Shown piece after piece: positions 17,502 through 26,064 of a stretch of 64,000 nucleotides of DNA. Position 1 is the stretch's first letter. Every line of letters starts with the position of its first letter. Origin of the DNA: UBA6522 sp965221035. GTDB lineage: Bacteria > Pseudomonadota > Gammaproteobacteria > Steroidobacterales > Rariloculaceae. The notes below the pieces were generated by a model, which did no database searches, was not told the origin of the DNA, and worked only from the letters and a program-made list of their open reading frames with translations. A program made the translations under genes and the position numbers. The stretch spans positions 1,116,001-1,180,000 of the forward strand of contig OZ244860.1 in the NCBI GenBank assembly GCA_965221035.1. The letters run 5' to 3'.

Positions 17502-19223
17502 CTACAGCCTCTCGAATCCCTTGTATCGCACCCAGTCAAAGTCGGCAAATGCCGCCGAATCCACGCCGTTTCCGCTACTGTAAATGCCAAGATAGGCACC
17601 CGTATAACCCCGGCTCAGCAACCGGGCGGCATCGGTTTCGGCAAATGCGGCGAAGCTGTTGCCCCGATCCAGGGAATACCCGTACCGATACCGGCTGTCC
17701 TCGGATACGACCCTCAACACGATATCGCCGCCGTAGCCCTCCAGCACACGCTCGTCCACAATGCGCGGATCCAGGCCGCCTTCCGCCAGGACCAACCGCA
17801 GAACGTTGGTGCCGCCACGCCTGATCACCGTGAAATTCAGGTAGTTGTCGTCCTTCTGGAACAGGCTGATGCCGGCCTCGACGTGGTCCTGCCGGGGCGA
17901 AAAAGCCATCCTCGCGCTGTATTCGAAATCGCTCTCTTGCTGACGCACGCCCAGCAGCGCGGCGCGGCCCCGATAGGCGATCGAGTCCGGATGAGCATAT
18001 AGACGCAGATACCCGGGCCGCTCGTCCAGCGAGTAGATGCCCGACAAGGGCACGCGTCGGAAATTCCATTGAAGGTCGAGCACTCCGGTATCGAAATCGT
18101 CGGCGAACGCATCGTTTCTATATTGCGCCGAGCCTCTGAAGGGCAGCGGAGTCTGCCGTTCAACGCGGCCCGTATCCGGCGCCACGACCGGCCACTCGTA
18201 TCTGACCTCCTTCCACGGGAACGGCTCGCGTTCCCAGACGACCGGCAGCAAATGGGTTTCTCGACCCATATTGGATTCGCCCTGTTCGTCGCTGCGCTTT
18301 CCCAGCGCGACCATGGACCAACGGCCGTCCGCCAGTTCAACCAGGTCCGCATGCCCGGTGCTGTGCACCCAGTTGCTGTAGGACAGATTCCGCGACGTAA
18401 GAATGGGATTGCGGTCGTTTGGGATGTACGGCCCGGTGATTTCGTCACTGACCGCGATCATGACCGCATGGTTGTAGCTGGTGCCCCCCTCGGCTATCAG
18501 CAGGTAGTATCGTCCGTCGCGCTTGTAGATGTGTGGCCCTTCAGCCCAAGTGCCACCGCAGGCACCGCGCCACAAGAAGTGCCGCTCGCCTACGAGCCGC
18601 CAGTTGTCGGGATCAAGTTCCTGCAACCAGATTTCCCCCTGGCCAGGAAATTCCGGGTCCGCGGGCGCGTGGTTGCCCACGTACCAGACCCTGCCGTCGT
18701 CGTCGAAAAAAATGTCGGGATCGATGCCCGGCGCGCCCTCGATGACCTGCGGCTCCGACCATGGCCCGGCCGCTTCCTCGGCTGTGATGATGAAATTCAC
18801 CATTCGGGTCGGCTCACCGTCTCCGGGGTCATAGACATTGGTGGTGATGATGTGGAACAGCCCGTCGTGCCAACGGATGGACGGGGCGTGGATGCCGCCG
18901 TCGGATTGCACGTCCACGAGGTTGACCTCGTCACGGTAAAAGTCCGGGTTGTGGATGCCGTATCCGGCGAGTTCCCAGTTCACAAGATCCGTGCTGTGGT
19001 GAATGGGCAACCCGGGGAAGTATTCGAACGAGGAGTTGACGATGAAATAGTCCTCGCCCACGCGGGTGATGGACGGATCCGGATAACCGCCCCGAAGGAT
19101 CGGGTTGCGAAACGTGGCTGTCTGGGCGGATGCGTCCGGCGGGATTGCCAGGACGCACGACGCAACCATCACGGTGATCAATCCGGCTGTATCCAACGTC
19201 GACCTGAATGTACTTGGGATCAT
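17502..19223 (-). CDS. Exported glycoside hydrolase family 43
   Basis: A 573-residue secreted GH43 enzyme (beta-xylosidase/alpha-L-arabinofuranosidase type). The signal peptide ends DASAQ. The five-bladed propeller begins with NPILRGGYPDPSI, where the Asp is the catalytic base. TWAEGPHIYKRDG at about residue 205 supplies the general-acid Glu. A C-terminal beta-sandwich domain (about residues 370-573) matches the accessory domain of beta-xylosidase-type members. It should remove arabinose or xylose units in the periplasm. Start 19223 puts the signal peptide first; the ATG-like upstream extension to 19295 runs into the divergent LacI region. Located between the TonB receptor and LacI genes. Confidence 0.9.
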   Translation of the reverse strand: MIPSTFRSTLDTAGLITVMVASCVLAIPPDASAQTATFRNPILRGGYPDPSITRVGEDYFIVNSSFEYFPGLPIHHSTDLVNWELAGYGIHNPDFYRDEVNLVDVQSDGGIHAPSIRWHDGLFHIITTNVYDPGDGEPTRMVNFIITAEEAAGPWSEPQVIEGAPGIDPDIFFDDDGRVWYVGNHAPADPEFPGQGEIWLQELDPDNWRLVGERHFLWRGACGGTWAEGPHIYKRDGRYYLLIAEGGTSYNHAVMIAVSDEITGPYIPNDRNPILTSRNLSYSNWVHSTGHADLVELADGRWSMVALGKRSDEQGESNMGRETHLLPVVWEREPFPWKEVRYEWPVVAPDTGRVERQTPLPFRGSAQYRNDAFADDFDTGVLDLQWNFRRVPLSGIYSLDERPGYLRLYAHPDSIAYRGRAALLGVRQQESDFEYSARMAFSPRQDHVEAGISLFQKDDNYLNFTVIRRGGTNVLRLVLAEGGLDPRIVDERVLEGYGGDIVLRVVSEDSRYRYGYSLDRGNSFAAFAETDAARLLSRGYTGAYLGIYSSGNGVDSAAFADFDWVRYKGFERL

Positions 19224-19356
19224 TGCATTACACCTATAGTCAAGATCATGTCGGCAGGACGGAGATATCGTCCAGGTACAAAGCTGTTGGGCCACCGTGG
19301 AACAGGAACCACCGCCAGAATTCTGCTACCGTCTGGCTTTGGCCCGAGTCCGCGTC

Positions 19357-20370
19357 ATGCGCAAGGTGACCTCGATTGAAATAGCCGCGCTCGCGGGCGT
19401 GTCCCAGTCCACCGTCTCCCGCGCCCTGCGCGGGAGTCCGCTGGTCAATCCCGAGACCCGCCGCAGAATCCAGCGCATCGCCAGGGAACGCAATTACAAG
19501 GTGGACCGCAGCGCCAGCAGCCTGCGCTCCCAGCACAGCCGCACGATCGCCATGCTGGTGCACGAAGAGTCGGGCATGGACTCCGACATCAATCCGTTCT
19601 TCGTATCGATGCTGGCCAGCATCACGCGGGCGGCGGCGGCAAGAAACTACGATGTGCTGCTTTCGTTTCAGCAACTGAGCAAGAACTGGATCGTCGACTA
19701 TCAGAACAGCAACAAGGCCGCAGGCATCATTCTGCTGGGCTACGGCGGCTACACCGACTACATCCGCAAGATCGAACTGCTCGACAACGCCCATGTACTG
19801 ACCTGGGGTCCTGTCATCGAAGGCCAGCCCGGTCACTTTGTCGGATGCGACAATCAGCACGGCGGCTACATTGCGACCCGGCACCTGCTTGAACTCGGCC
19901 ATACGCGCATCGCCTTTCTTGGCGAGATCTCGGATGACTGCCCGGAATTCAAGGACCGCCACAAGGGCTACCGCCACGCGTTGCGACAAGCGGGATTGAG
20001 CGCGGACCCGGCACTTCAGGCATCGTCCCGCTCATCCACGCACAGCGGCTTTCTCGCGGCGCAGGGACTGTTTGCCCGAGGAAGCGGCTTCAGTGCGATC
20101 TTCTGCAGCAGTGACCTGACCGCTTTCGGCGCCGTCCAGGCGGTTCGAGAGAATGGATTGCGTGTGCCGGAAGACGTGTCGATACTCGGGTTTGACGACC
20201 TTCCCTCGGCAACGCACACGTCACCCGCGCTGACCACCGTGCGGCAGAACACGACCAAGGCAGGGGGGATGATGGTGGACACCCTGCTGCGACTGGTCCG
20301 TGGAGAGCACGTCGAATCGCAGTTGATCCAACCCGAATTGATCATACGGGATTCCTGCGGCCCGGCCTGA
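19357..20370 (+). CDS. LacI-family transcriptional regulator
   Basis: A 337-residue LacI/GalR regulator. The helix-turn-helix EIAALAGVSQSTVSRAL at residues 7-23 and hinge region NYKVDRSASSLRS precede a periplasmic-binding-protein-like effector domain that ends with ILGFDDLPSATHTSPALTTVRQ. It should bind a sugar and control the adjacent glycan genes. The start at 19357 (MRKVTSIEIA) is standard for the family; the in-frame extension from 19297 is not. It is divergent from GH43 and convergent with GH13. Two central-CG palindromes at 17470 and 23651 are good candidate binding sites. Confidence 0.93.
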   Translation: MRKVTSIEIAALAGVSQSTVSRALRGSPLVNPETRRRIQRIARERNYKVDRSASSLRSQHSRTIAMLVHEESGMDSDINPFFVSMLASITRAAAARNYDVLLSFQQLSKNWIVDYQNSNKAAGIILLGYGGYTDYIRKIELLDNAHVLTWGPVIEGQPGHFVGCDNQHGGYIATRHLLELGHTRIAFLGEISDDCPEFKDRHKGYRHALRQAGLSADPALQASSRSSTHSGFLAAQGLFARGSGFSAIFCSSDLTAFGAVQAVRENGLRVPEDVSILGFDDLPSATHTSPALTTVRQNTTKAGGMMVDTLLRLVRGEHVESQLIQPELIIRDSCGPA

Positions 20371-20473
20371 AGCAGTCGGAGCCGGGAAAGTTCGCCCAGC
20401 CTGTCCATCCGATGGGGTGAACTCCATCGATTGGACCATTCGAAGGCGGGCGCCATCTGACCACCCATTCGGT

Positions 20474-22105
20474 TCAGCGGACCTCCGCGATCAGCATCGA
20501 GCGAGGCGGCAACAGCAGCGCCTCGCCCGCGATCTCGCCCTGCGGTGCCTTGTATCCGTCGAGTTTCACCAGGTTGGCGCCGTTCAGGGAATCCAGCTCG
20601 GTCCGGTCAATGCGGCGAATTTCGCCGTCGAGGTTGAAGGACAGCAACAGGGTCTGGCCGGCCGTGGATCTCGTATAGGTCAATACGTTATGGCGCACGG
20701 GGAGGAAGTCGAGTTCCCCGTGCAGCAACGCCGGCTGGCGTTTTCGGAAGCGGAGAAAATCCCGGACGCATTCATAGACGGAGTCCGGGTCGCCGGTCTG
20801 CCGATCCGCCGCCAATGCGAAGTGACCGGCGTCGACGGGCAACCAGGGCGTCGCGCTCGAGAACCCGGCGTGCGGCGCATCCTCCTGCCACGGCATCGGC
20901 GTGCGGCACCCGTCCCGGCCCTTGTAGACCGGCCAGAAGTTGATCCCGTAGGGATCCTGAAGGCTTTCGTAGGGCACGTCCGATTCCGGCAACCCCAGTT
21001 CATCGCCCTGGTAGATGCACACGGTGCCCCGCAGGCCGCTCAGCAAGATGGAGAACAGTTTGGCCGACGCCGCATTGGGTGTATTGGCTGTCCAGCGGCT
21101 GGCGACGCGTTGCACGTCGTGATTGCCGATCGCCAGGCAGCACCAGCCATCCCTGACCTTGCGCTGCAGCGATTCCACGGTCTGCTTGATGTTGCGCGCC
21201 GAGCCGTCCGGACCCATCAGGTCGAAGCTGTAGGCCATGTGGAGGCGGCGGTTGCCGCGGGTGTATTCGCCGATGACTTCCGCCGAGCGCTCCGAACCGA
21301 TTTCTCCCAGGGCCACCGCGTCGTATTGATCGAGCAGGCCCCGAATCTCTTCCATGAACAGGAGGTTGTCCGGGTGTGTATGGTCGAAACGGTGCACCTG
21401 CATGGAGTACGGTGAGCCAACCTCGCCGCCGCTGAGAAATTCGTGTTCGGCGACCGGTTTGGCAGGGTTGTCGCGCAATTGCGGATCGTGCATGCAGAAA
21501 TTCACCGCATCCAGGCGGAAACCGTCCACCCCACGCTCAAGCCAGAACTCGAGGTTTTCGAGGCCGGCCCGGCGCACAGCCGGGTTGTGGCAATTCAGAT
21601 CCGGCTGGCTTGCCAGGAAGTTGTGCAGGTAATACTGGCGGCGGCGTGGCTCCCACTGCCAGGCGACGCCCCCGAACACCGACAGCCAATTGTTGGGCGG
21701 GCTGCCATCGGGCTTCGCATCGGCCCATACGTACCAGTCGGCCTTGTCGTTGGTCCGGTCTTCCCGGCTTTCCAGAAACCACGGATGGCGGTCGGAGGTG
21801 TGGCTGAGCACCTGGTCGATGATGACCTTGATGCCGCGACGGTGGGCCTCCCCCAGCAACCTGTCGAAGTCCTCCAGGTTACCGAACATCGGATCGACCG
21901 CGCGGTAATCGCTCACGTCGTAGCCGAAATCCTTCATCGGGGACTTGAAGAAGGGCGAAATCCAGATCGCGTCCACTCCGAGCGCCTGAATGTAGTCCAT
22001 CCGGGTGGTGATTCCCCGCAGATCGCCCGTGCCGCTGCCGTCGCTGTCCCGGAAGCTGCGCGGATAGATCTGGTAAATGACGGCGTTGCGCCACCATTCG
22101 TTCAC
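20474..22105 (-). CDS. GH13 alpha-glucosidase (oligo-1,6-glucosidase type)
   Basis: A 543-residue cytoplasmic GH13 enzyme with no signal peptide. It starts WWRNAVIYQIYPRSF, the usual N-terminus of alpha-glucosidases and oligo-1,6-glucosidases. GVDGFRLDAVNF at about residues 191-202 carries the nucleophile Asp, VALGEIGSE near residue 260 the acid Glu, and IGNHDVQR near residue 320 the third Asp. It should release glucose from short alpha-glucosides that have been imported. It lies 36 bases downstream of the sulfatase gene on the same strand and is likely cotranscribed with it. The 103-bp convergent gap to lacI holds no clear terminator. Confidence 0.92.
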   Translation of the reverse strand: MNEWWRNAVIYQIYPRSFRDSDGSGTGDLRGITTRMDYIQALGVDAIWISPFFKSPMKDFGYDVSDYRAVDPMFGNLEDFDRLLGEAHRRGIKVIIDQVLSHTSDRHPWFLESREDRTNDKADWYVWADAKPDGSPPNNWLSVFGGVAWQWEPRRRQYYLHNFLASQPDLNCHNPAVRRAGLENLEFWLERGVDGFRLDAVNFCMHDPQLRDNPAKPVAEHEFLSGGEVGSPYSMQVHRFDHTHPDNLLFMEEIRGLLDQYDAVALGEIGSERSAEVIGEYTRGNRRLHMAYSFDLMGPDGSARNIKQTVESLQRKVRDGWCCLAIGNHDVQRVASRWTANTPNAASAKLFSILLSGLRGTVCIYQGDELGLPESDVPYESLQDPYGINFWPVYKGRDGCRTPMPWQEDAPHAGFSSATPWLPVDAGHFALAADRQTGDPDSVYECVRDFLRFRKRQPALLHGELDFLPVRHNVLTYTRSTAGQTLLLSFNLDGEIRRIDRTELDSLNGANLVKLDGYKAPQGEIAGEALLLPPRSMLIAEVR

Positions 22106-22141
22106 TTCAACATGCTCCCGGCGTCTGGCGACCGTTTTCGC

Positions 22142-23557
22142 TCACTCGTAGATGGCAATGGGCGCGGTCATGCCCATGTCCTGCTTCCAGGCCTCGATCA
22201 GACCCTGGAACTCGGCCACCAGCCCGGGGTATTCCTCCACGACGTTGCGCTCGGCCCGGCGGTCGACGGTGACGTCGTAGAGGACCATTTCATCCGTATC
22301 CGCATACCAGTAATACTGCCAACGATGCGTGCGCACGTAATAACCCTCCGAACGCTCGCCCATGGGCGTGGTCTGCGAACGCCGATTGTCCGTGTATCCG
22401 ACGAGGTGAGTCCGCTCCGGCATGGATCGCCCTTCGATCAGCGGCAGCAACGACTGGCCGGGCAGCCCGTGCGGAACATCGACACCCGCCAGGTCCAGGA
22501 TCGTCGGCACAATATCCATGGAGGAGACCAGACTCGATGAATTGAAGGAACGTTGTATGCGGTTTCTCCAGTAGAAGATCAACGGCGAGCGGAATGACTG
22601 GTCGTACAGCCCGTTCTTGCCCAGCGGACCGCCGTTGCCGAGCAGGAAATTGTAGGCAATGTCAGCATCCTCGTCCGACTTGTACTCCACATGGGCGTCC
22701 TGCTCCCAGCCGTTGTCGCTGATGAATACAAACAGGGTATCGTCCATGAGCCCGCGGCTTTCGACGTGGTCAAGCAACCTTCCCACGCCATCGTCCCACC
22801 AGGTGAGGTTGGCATAGTAGAGCTTGGCCGACTCCGAGATGTCCATGTCCTGATAGTACTTCCTGTAGGTGTAGGGCGCGTCGAACGGTACGTGCGGCAA
22901 AGAAGGCGCGAACCAGATGAAGAACGGCCGCTCGCGGTTGCGGTCGATGAAGTCGAACACCGGCTCCATGGTCTCGCGAACGAGTTCGTTTCCTTCGGCG
23001 CCCATCAACTCCTCGAAGAACGAGTCGCCGCCGTAGGCCGCCATGTCCCAGCCTTCGGTCATGCCTTCGGTGAAATGGCCGTTGCGATAGGTGTTTTCCC
23101 ACCACTTGCCGCCCTGCCAGCTCACATAGCCCGCCTCGCCGAGCAACTTCGGAAGCGTATCGAACTCGCGCATGGCGGCGGCCTTTTCCACCTGCTCCCA
23201 CCAACCCTTTGCCCGGTCGTCGAGGGTGGCGTAGTTCGGATCCTGTACACGGCGGCGCTCGACGATCCGGTTCTCGCGCAGCACGTATTGAATCGGGTGC
23301 AGACCGGTGATCAGCGTTCGAAGGGACGGGCGGCAATACGACGCCGTGACGTGGGCGTGGGAAAACGTCACCCCGCCCGCGGCGAGCGCGTCCATCGACG
23401 GCGTGACGACATTTTCGTCGCCCATGAATCCAAAGTAGGGATAACCATGGTCGTCGCCGACCAGAAATACGATATTGGGCTGTTGAGCGTGCGAGGAGCC
23501 GGCCGCGAGCAGCACCAGAGCCGCCACAAGCAGATACGTCTGAATTGCGCGAGTCAT
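22142..23557 (-). CDS. Exported type I sulfatase
   Basis: A 471-residue arylsulfatase-family hydrolase with signal peptide ending GSSHAQ. The first metal-binding motif is VGDDHGYPYFGF, and YCRPSLRTLITGLHP at about residues 71-85 is the formylglycine motif C-x-P-S-x-R. The Cys must be oxidised by a sulfatase-maturing enzyme, which is not seen here. KNGLYDQSFRSPLIFYW is a typical C-terminal half motif. It removes sulfate esters from a periplasmic substrate, fitting a sulfated polysaccharide. Start 23557 has GGAGGT six bases upstream; the frame extends further but without a signal peptide. First gene of the probable sulfatase-GH13 operon, with an upstream LacI-type operator. Confidence 0.92.
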   Translation of the reverse strand: MTRAIQTYLLVAALVLLAAGSSHAQQPNIVFLVGDDHGYPYFGFMGDENVVTPSMDALAAGGVTFSHAHVTASYCRPSLRTLITGLHPIQYVLRENRIVERRRVQDPNYATLDDRAKGWWEQVEKAAAMREFDTLPKLLGEAGYVSWQGGKWWENTYRNGHFTEGMTEGWDMAAYGGDSFFEELMGAEGNELVRETMEPVFDFIDRNRERPFFIWFAPSLPHVPFDAPYTYRKYYQDMDISESAKLYYANLTWWDDGVGRLLDHVESRGLMDDTLFVFISDNGWEQDAHVEYKSDEDADIAYNFLLGNGGPLGKNGLYDQSFRSPLIFYWRNRIQRSFNSSSLVSSMDIVPTILDLAGVDVPHGLPGQSLLPLIEGRSMPERTHLVGYTDNRRSQTTPMGERSEGYYVRTHRWQYYWYADTDEMVLYDVTVDRRAERNVVEEYPGLVAEFQGLIEAWKQDMGMTAPIAIYE

Positions 23558-23650
23558 TCGGCACCTCCACGATGCGGAGGACGGCGACGCGCCCTCAAGC
23601 CTGGACGGCAAAATCCTAAGTTCCGGTGACCGGCGTGTATAGGCGCGCGC

Positions 23651-23670
23651 GCATGAATACGTATGCACGC
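23651..23670. promoter_or_regulatory. Palindromic LacI-type operator, copy 2 (sulfatase)
   Basis: GCATGAATACGTATGCACGC matches the reverse complement of the copy at 17470-17489 at 19 of 20 positions. It lies about 94-113 bases before the sulfatase ATG and about 50 bases upstream of the start site expected from a TAGGAT -10 box at 23613-23618. This is a spacing similar to copy 1. Confidence 0.6.
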
Positions 23671-23729
23671 GGGCCCTCGACAAGGCGCCGGGGACGCACG
23701 GCAACTCGAAGGAGGCCGGACCGGCCGGC

Positions 23730-24185
23730 TCAGACCGGTAGTCGCCCGATCAGCACCCGCGCCAGCAGCAGGAGCAATCCGCCGGTCACCAGTGTGGCCA
23801 GACCCGTGGAAACGCACCACCTGGCAATCACCGGACCGCGGGAAACGACGACCAGGACCGGGACTGCCGCCAACGATGTCAGGATGACGAACTGCCGCAA
23901 CAACGCCGGCACCCAGGGCCAGCGAAACGCCCACGACTGAAACTCCCGATGGCGCAGCACCTCGCGGGCCAGCACGGCACTTGAACCCAGCCTTCTCATG
24001 GCATCGGCAGCCGCCTCCTCCGGCGCACACCCGCACGCCATCGCCTCGCACCGCAAGTCTTCGAAGTGGTCCTTGAGTTCGGCCAGCGTGCGGGTCACCC
24101 TGGCAGGCGCCACGCCCCCGCGCACGAGCGCTTGCCGCAGCGCCCTGAATTCTTCCGTGGAAGTCGGTGCCCGGGTATCAGGCAT
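23730..24185 (-). CDS. Small membrane protein with permease-prefix-like N-domain, PadR partner
   Basis: A 151-residue protein. Residues 1-80 form a helical, charged domain (VTRTLAELKDHFEDLRCEAMACG...AAADAMRRLGSS) resembling the prefix/HAAS-like domains found next to PadR regulators. Two hydrophobic segments follow (about residues 98-116 and 125-145). Its ATG overlaps the end of the PadR gene by eight bases, so the two are translationally coupled. PadR-linked membrane proteins of this kind are thought to sense envelope or membrane conditions, but no function is established here. Confidence 0.65.
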   Translation of the reverse strand: MPDTRAPTSTEEFRALRQALVRGGVAPARVTRTLAELKDHFEDLRCEAMACGCAPEEAAADAMRRLGSSAVLAREVLRHREFQSWAFRWPWVPALLRQFVILTSLAAVPVLVVVSRGPVIARWCVSTGLATLVTGGLLLLLARVLIGRLPV

Positions 24186-24516
24186 GCCCCGCCTCGCCGA
24201 GGGCGGACTCCACTCCGGCGCTGACCCGGTCCCACTCCCCGCTGAGCCGTTCCAGGCGGCCGCGTCCCAGCGGCGTGACCGAGTAATAGACCCTGGTGCG
24301 GCCGTTGACCGGCTTGCGCTTGGCGGTCAGCGCACCGGCCTTCTCAAGCCCGTGGAGTACAGGGTAGATCACGCCCTCGCCCAACGAAATCGCCTCGCCG
24401 GTCACCACGCGCACGGACCGGACCAGTTCGTAGCCGTACATTTCCCGCTGGGACAGCAACCGGAGCACGAGGAGTTCCGGCACACCGGTCATGAAGGGAG
24501 GATTGGTCTTACCCAT
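24178..24516 (-). CDS. PadR-family transcriptional regulator
   Basis: A 112-residue winged-helix repressor of the short PadR class. LLVLRLLSQREMYGYELVR is the recognition-domain start, LGEGVIYPVLHGLEKAGAL the recognition helix and wing entry, and RTRVYYSVTPLGRGRLERL the wing and dimerisation helix. The start at 24516 (MGKTNPPFM) is preferred over 24549. It is followed by the overlapping membrane-protein gene and preceded by a palindrome that likely mediates autoregulation. Confidence 0.88.
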   Translation of the reverse strand: MGKTNPPFMTGVPELLVLRLLSQREMYGYELVRSVRVVTGEAISLGEGVIYPVLHGLEKAGALTAKRKPVNGRTRVYYSVTPLGRGRLERLSGEWDRVSAGVESALGEAGHA

Positions 24517-24550
24517 GGCTTCAGGCACCCTGGCAATGAGAGCCGCCAAT

Positions 24551-24579
24551 ATACCTCATACTTCAAGGTATGTACATAC
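24551..24579. promoter_or_regulatory. Putative PadR operator
   Basis: GTATGTACATAC (24568-24579) is a perfect 12-bp palindrome with an ATGTACAT core. It overlaps a second dyad, ATACCT (24551-24556) with AGGTAT (24566-24571). Dyads with ATGT/ACAT halves are known PadR-family targets, and this one lies immediately upstream of the padR gene. Confidence 0.5.
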
Positions 24580-24688
24580 TGAACGATCAACCCTGCACGA
24601 TCGGTCGAGCAGAGCTTCGAACGTCTTGGCAGGCGGTATCATCGGCTTGCAGTGATGGGCTGACGCGAGACGAAGGTGCGTCAGGACA

Positions 24689-24694
24689 TATAAT
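24689..24694 (+). promoter_or_regulatory. -10 box of the dipeptidase gene
   Basis: A perfect TATAAT 32 bases before the dipeptidase ATG. No clear -35 was found. Confidence 0.4.
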
Positions 24695-24725
24695 CGGGCT
24701 GCGCTCCGCACGCCGGACGAGGTAG

Positions 24726-25991
24726 ATGACCATGAAATACACCAGCAACGCAGTCTGCGCGGTCACCCTGATGATGTTGGCAACGGATTCGGTCGCCCCG
24801 CAGACACAACTCCCGCAGGATGACGACGCCATGCAAGACGACCGCGTGCTCGCAATACACGATGCGGTGATGACCATCGACAGCCACGATGACATCCCGT
24901 TCAACTTCGCCACCGAAGCGGTCGACCCGCTCGACGCCCGTCGGCAGTTGAACTTGCAGAAGATGCGGGCCGGCGGGCTCGACGCGGCCTTTTTCATCGT
25001 CTATGTCGGCCAGACCCAGCGGACGCCCGAGAACTACGCCAGGGCGCAGGCCGACGCCATGACGAAATTCGACGCCATCCATCGCATGGCCGGGGAGATG
25101 TATCCGGAATTGATCGAAGTGGCCTATACACCCGACGATGTGGAACGCATTCACGCCCAGGGCAAGCTGGTGGCGGTGATCGGCATCGAGAACGGTTACG
25201 TCATAGGACGAGACCTCTCGCTGCTGCAGCGCTACCACGATCTCGGCGCCCGCTACGTGACGCTCGCGCACAACGGACACAACGACATCGCCGACTCCGC
25301 CCAGCCCCGGATGGATCTGGGCGACGCGGAATCCGAGCACGGCGGCATCAGCGCGTTCGGCGAGGAGGTCATCGCGGAGATGAACCGGCTGGGGATCATG
25401 GTGGATCTTTCGCACATCTCGAAGGATGCGGCAATGGATGCGATACGCCTGTCACGCGCGCCGGTGATCGCCTCCCATTCCAATACGCTCGCGCTAACCG
25501 ACCACCCCCGGAACATGGACGACGAGACGCTGCTGGCGCTGCGCGACAACGGCGGCGTGATGCAAGCCACCGCGCTGGGCGCTTTCGTGAAGGATTTCAC
25601 GCCTGAACTGCAGGAGGCGACAACCGCCATTCTGAACGAATACGGAATCGACAGCTTCCGGGACTGGTTCACGCTGTCGGATGCCCGACAGGCCGAAGCC
25701 ACGGCCCGGCTTCAGGCCGCCGGCTCCGCCGACGTTGGAGATTTCATCGACCACGTGGACTATGCGGTCAACCTGATCGGTATCGACCACGTGGGCCTGA
25801 GCTCCGACTTTGACGGCGGCGGCGGGGTCGTCGGATGGAGGGACGCCAGCGAGACGGCCAACGTGACGCTGGAACTGGTCCGCCGCGGCTACAGCCGGGA
25901 AGACATCGAAAAACTCTGGGGAGGCAACCTGTTGCGGGTTTGGCGGGAGGTGGAGCGGTATGCCGCCGAGGCGCAAGCCGCCCAGCCATGA
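24726..25991 (+). CDS. Exported membrane dipeptidase (peptidase M19)
   Basis: A 421-residue renal-dipeptidase-family metalloenzyme. TIDSHDDIPF at about residues 50-59 carries the first zinc ligands (HxD). IGIENGYVIG holds the bridging Glu (about residue 157), and VTLAHNGHND plus MVDLSHISKDA plus ASHSNTLAL supply the remaining His residues. GLSSDFDGGGG near the C-terminus is the conserved Asp motif. The N-terminus is hydrophobic and probably a signal peptide. It should cleave dipeptides in the periplasm. GAGGT precedes the ATG at 24726; the ATG at 24732 is also possible. Confidence 0.92.
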   Translation: MTMKYTSNAVCAVTLMMLATDSVAPQTQLPQDDDAMQDDRVLAIHDAVMTIDSHDDIPFNFATEAVDPLDARRQLNLQKMRAGGLDAAFFIVYVGQTQRTPENYARAQADAMTKFDAIHRMAGEMYPELIEVAYTPDDVERIHAQGKLVAVIGIENGYVIGRDLSLLQRYHDLGARYVTLAHNGHNDIADSAQPRMDLGDAESEHGGISAFGEEVIAEMNRLGIMVDLSHISKDAAMDAIRLSRAPVIASHSNTLALTDHPRNMDDETLLALRDNGGVMQATALGAFVKDFTPELQEATTAILNEYGIDSFRDWFTLSDARQAEATARLQAAGSADVGDFIDHVDYAVNLIGIDHVGLSSDFDGGGGVVGWRDASETANVTLELVRRGYSREDIEKLWGGNLLRVWREVERYAAEAQAAQP

Positions 25992-26064
25992 ACGCCGGGA
26001 CCTCGACGTGTAGTATACAGTTTCCGGGAAGCCGGAATGGACCGCCGCAGAGCAGTTGGAAACC

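Noticed and set aside
19257..19273. GGACG-N7-CGTCC dyad between GH43 and lacI
   Set aside because: Short, no central CG, and unlike the two shared operators.
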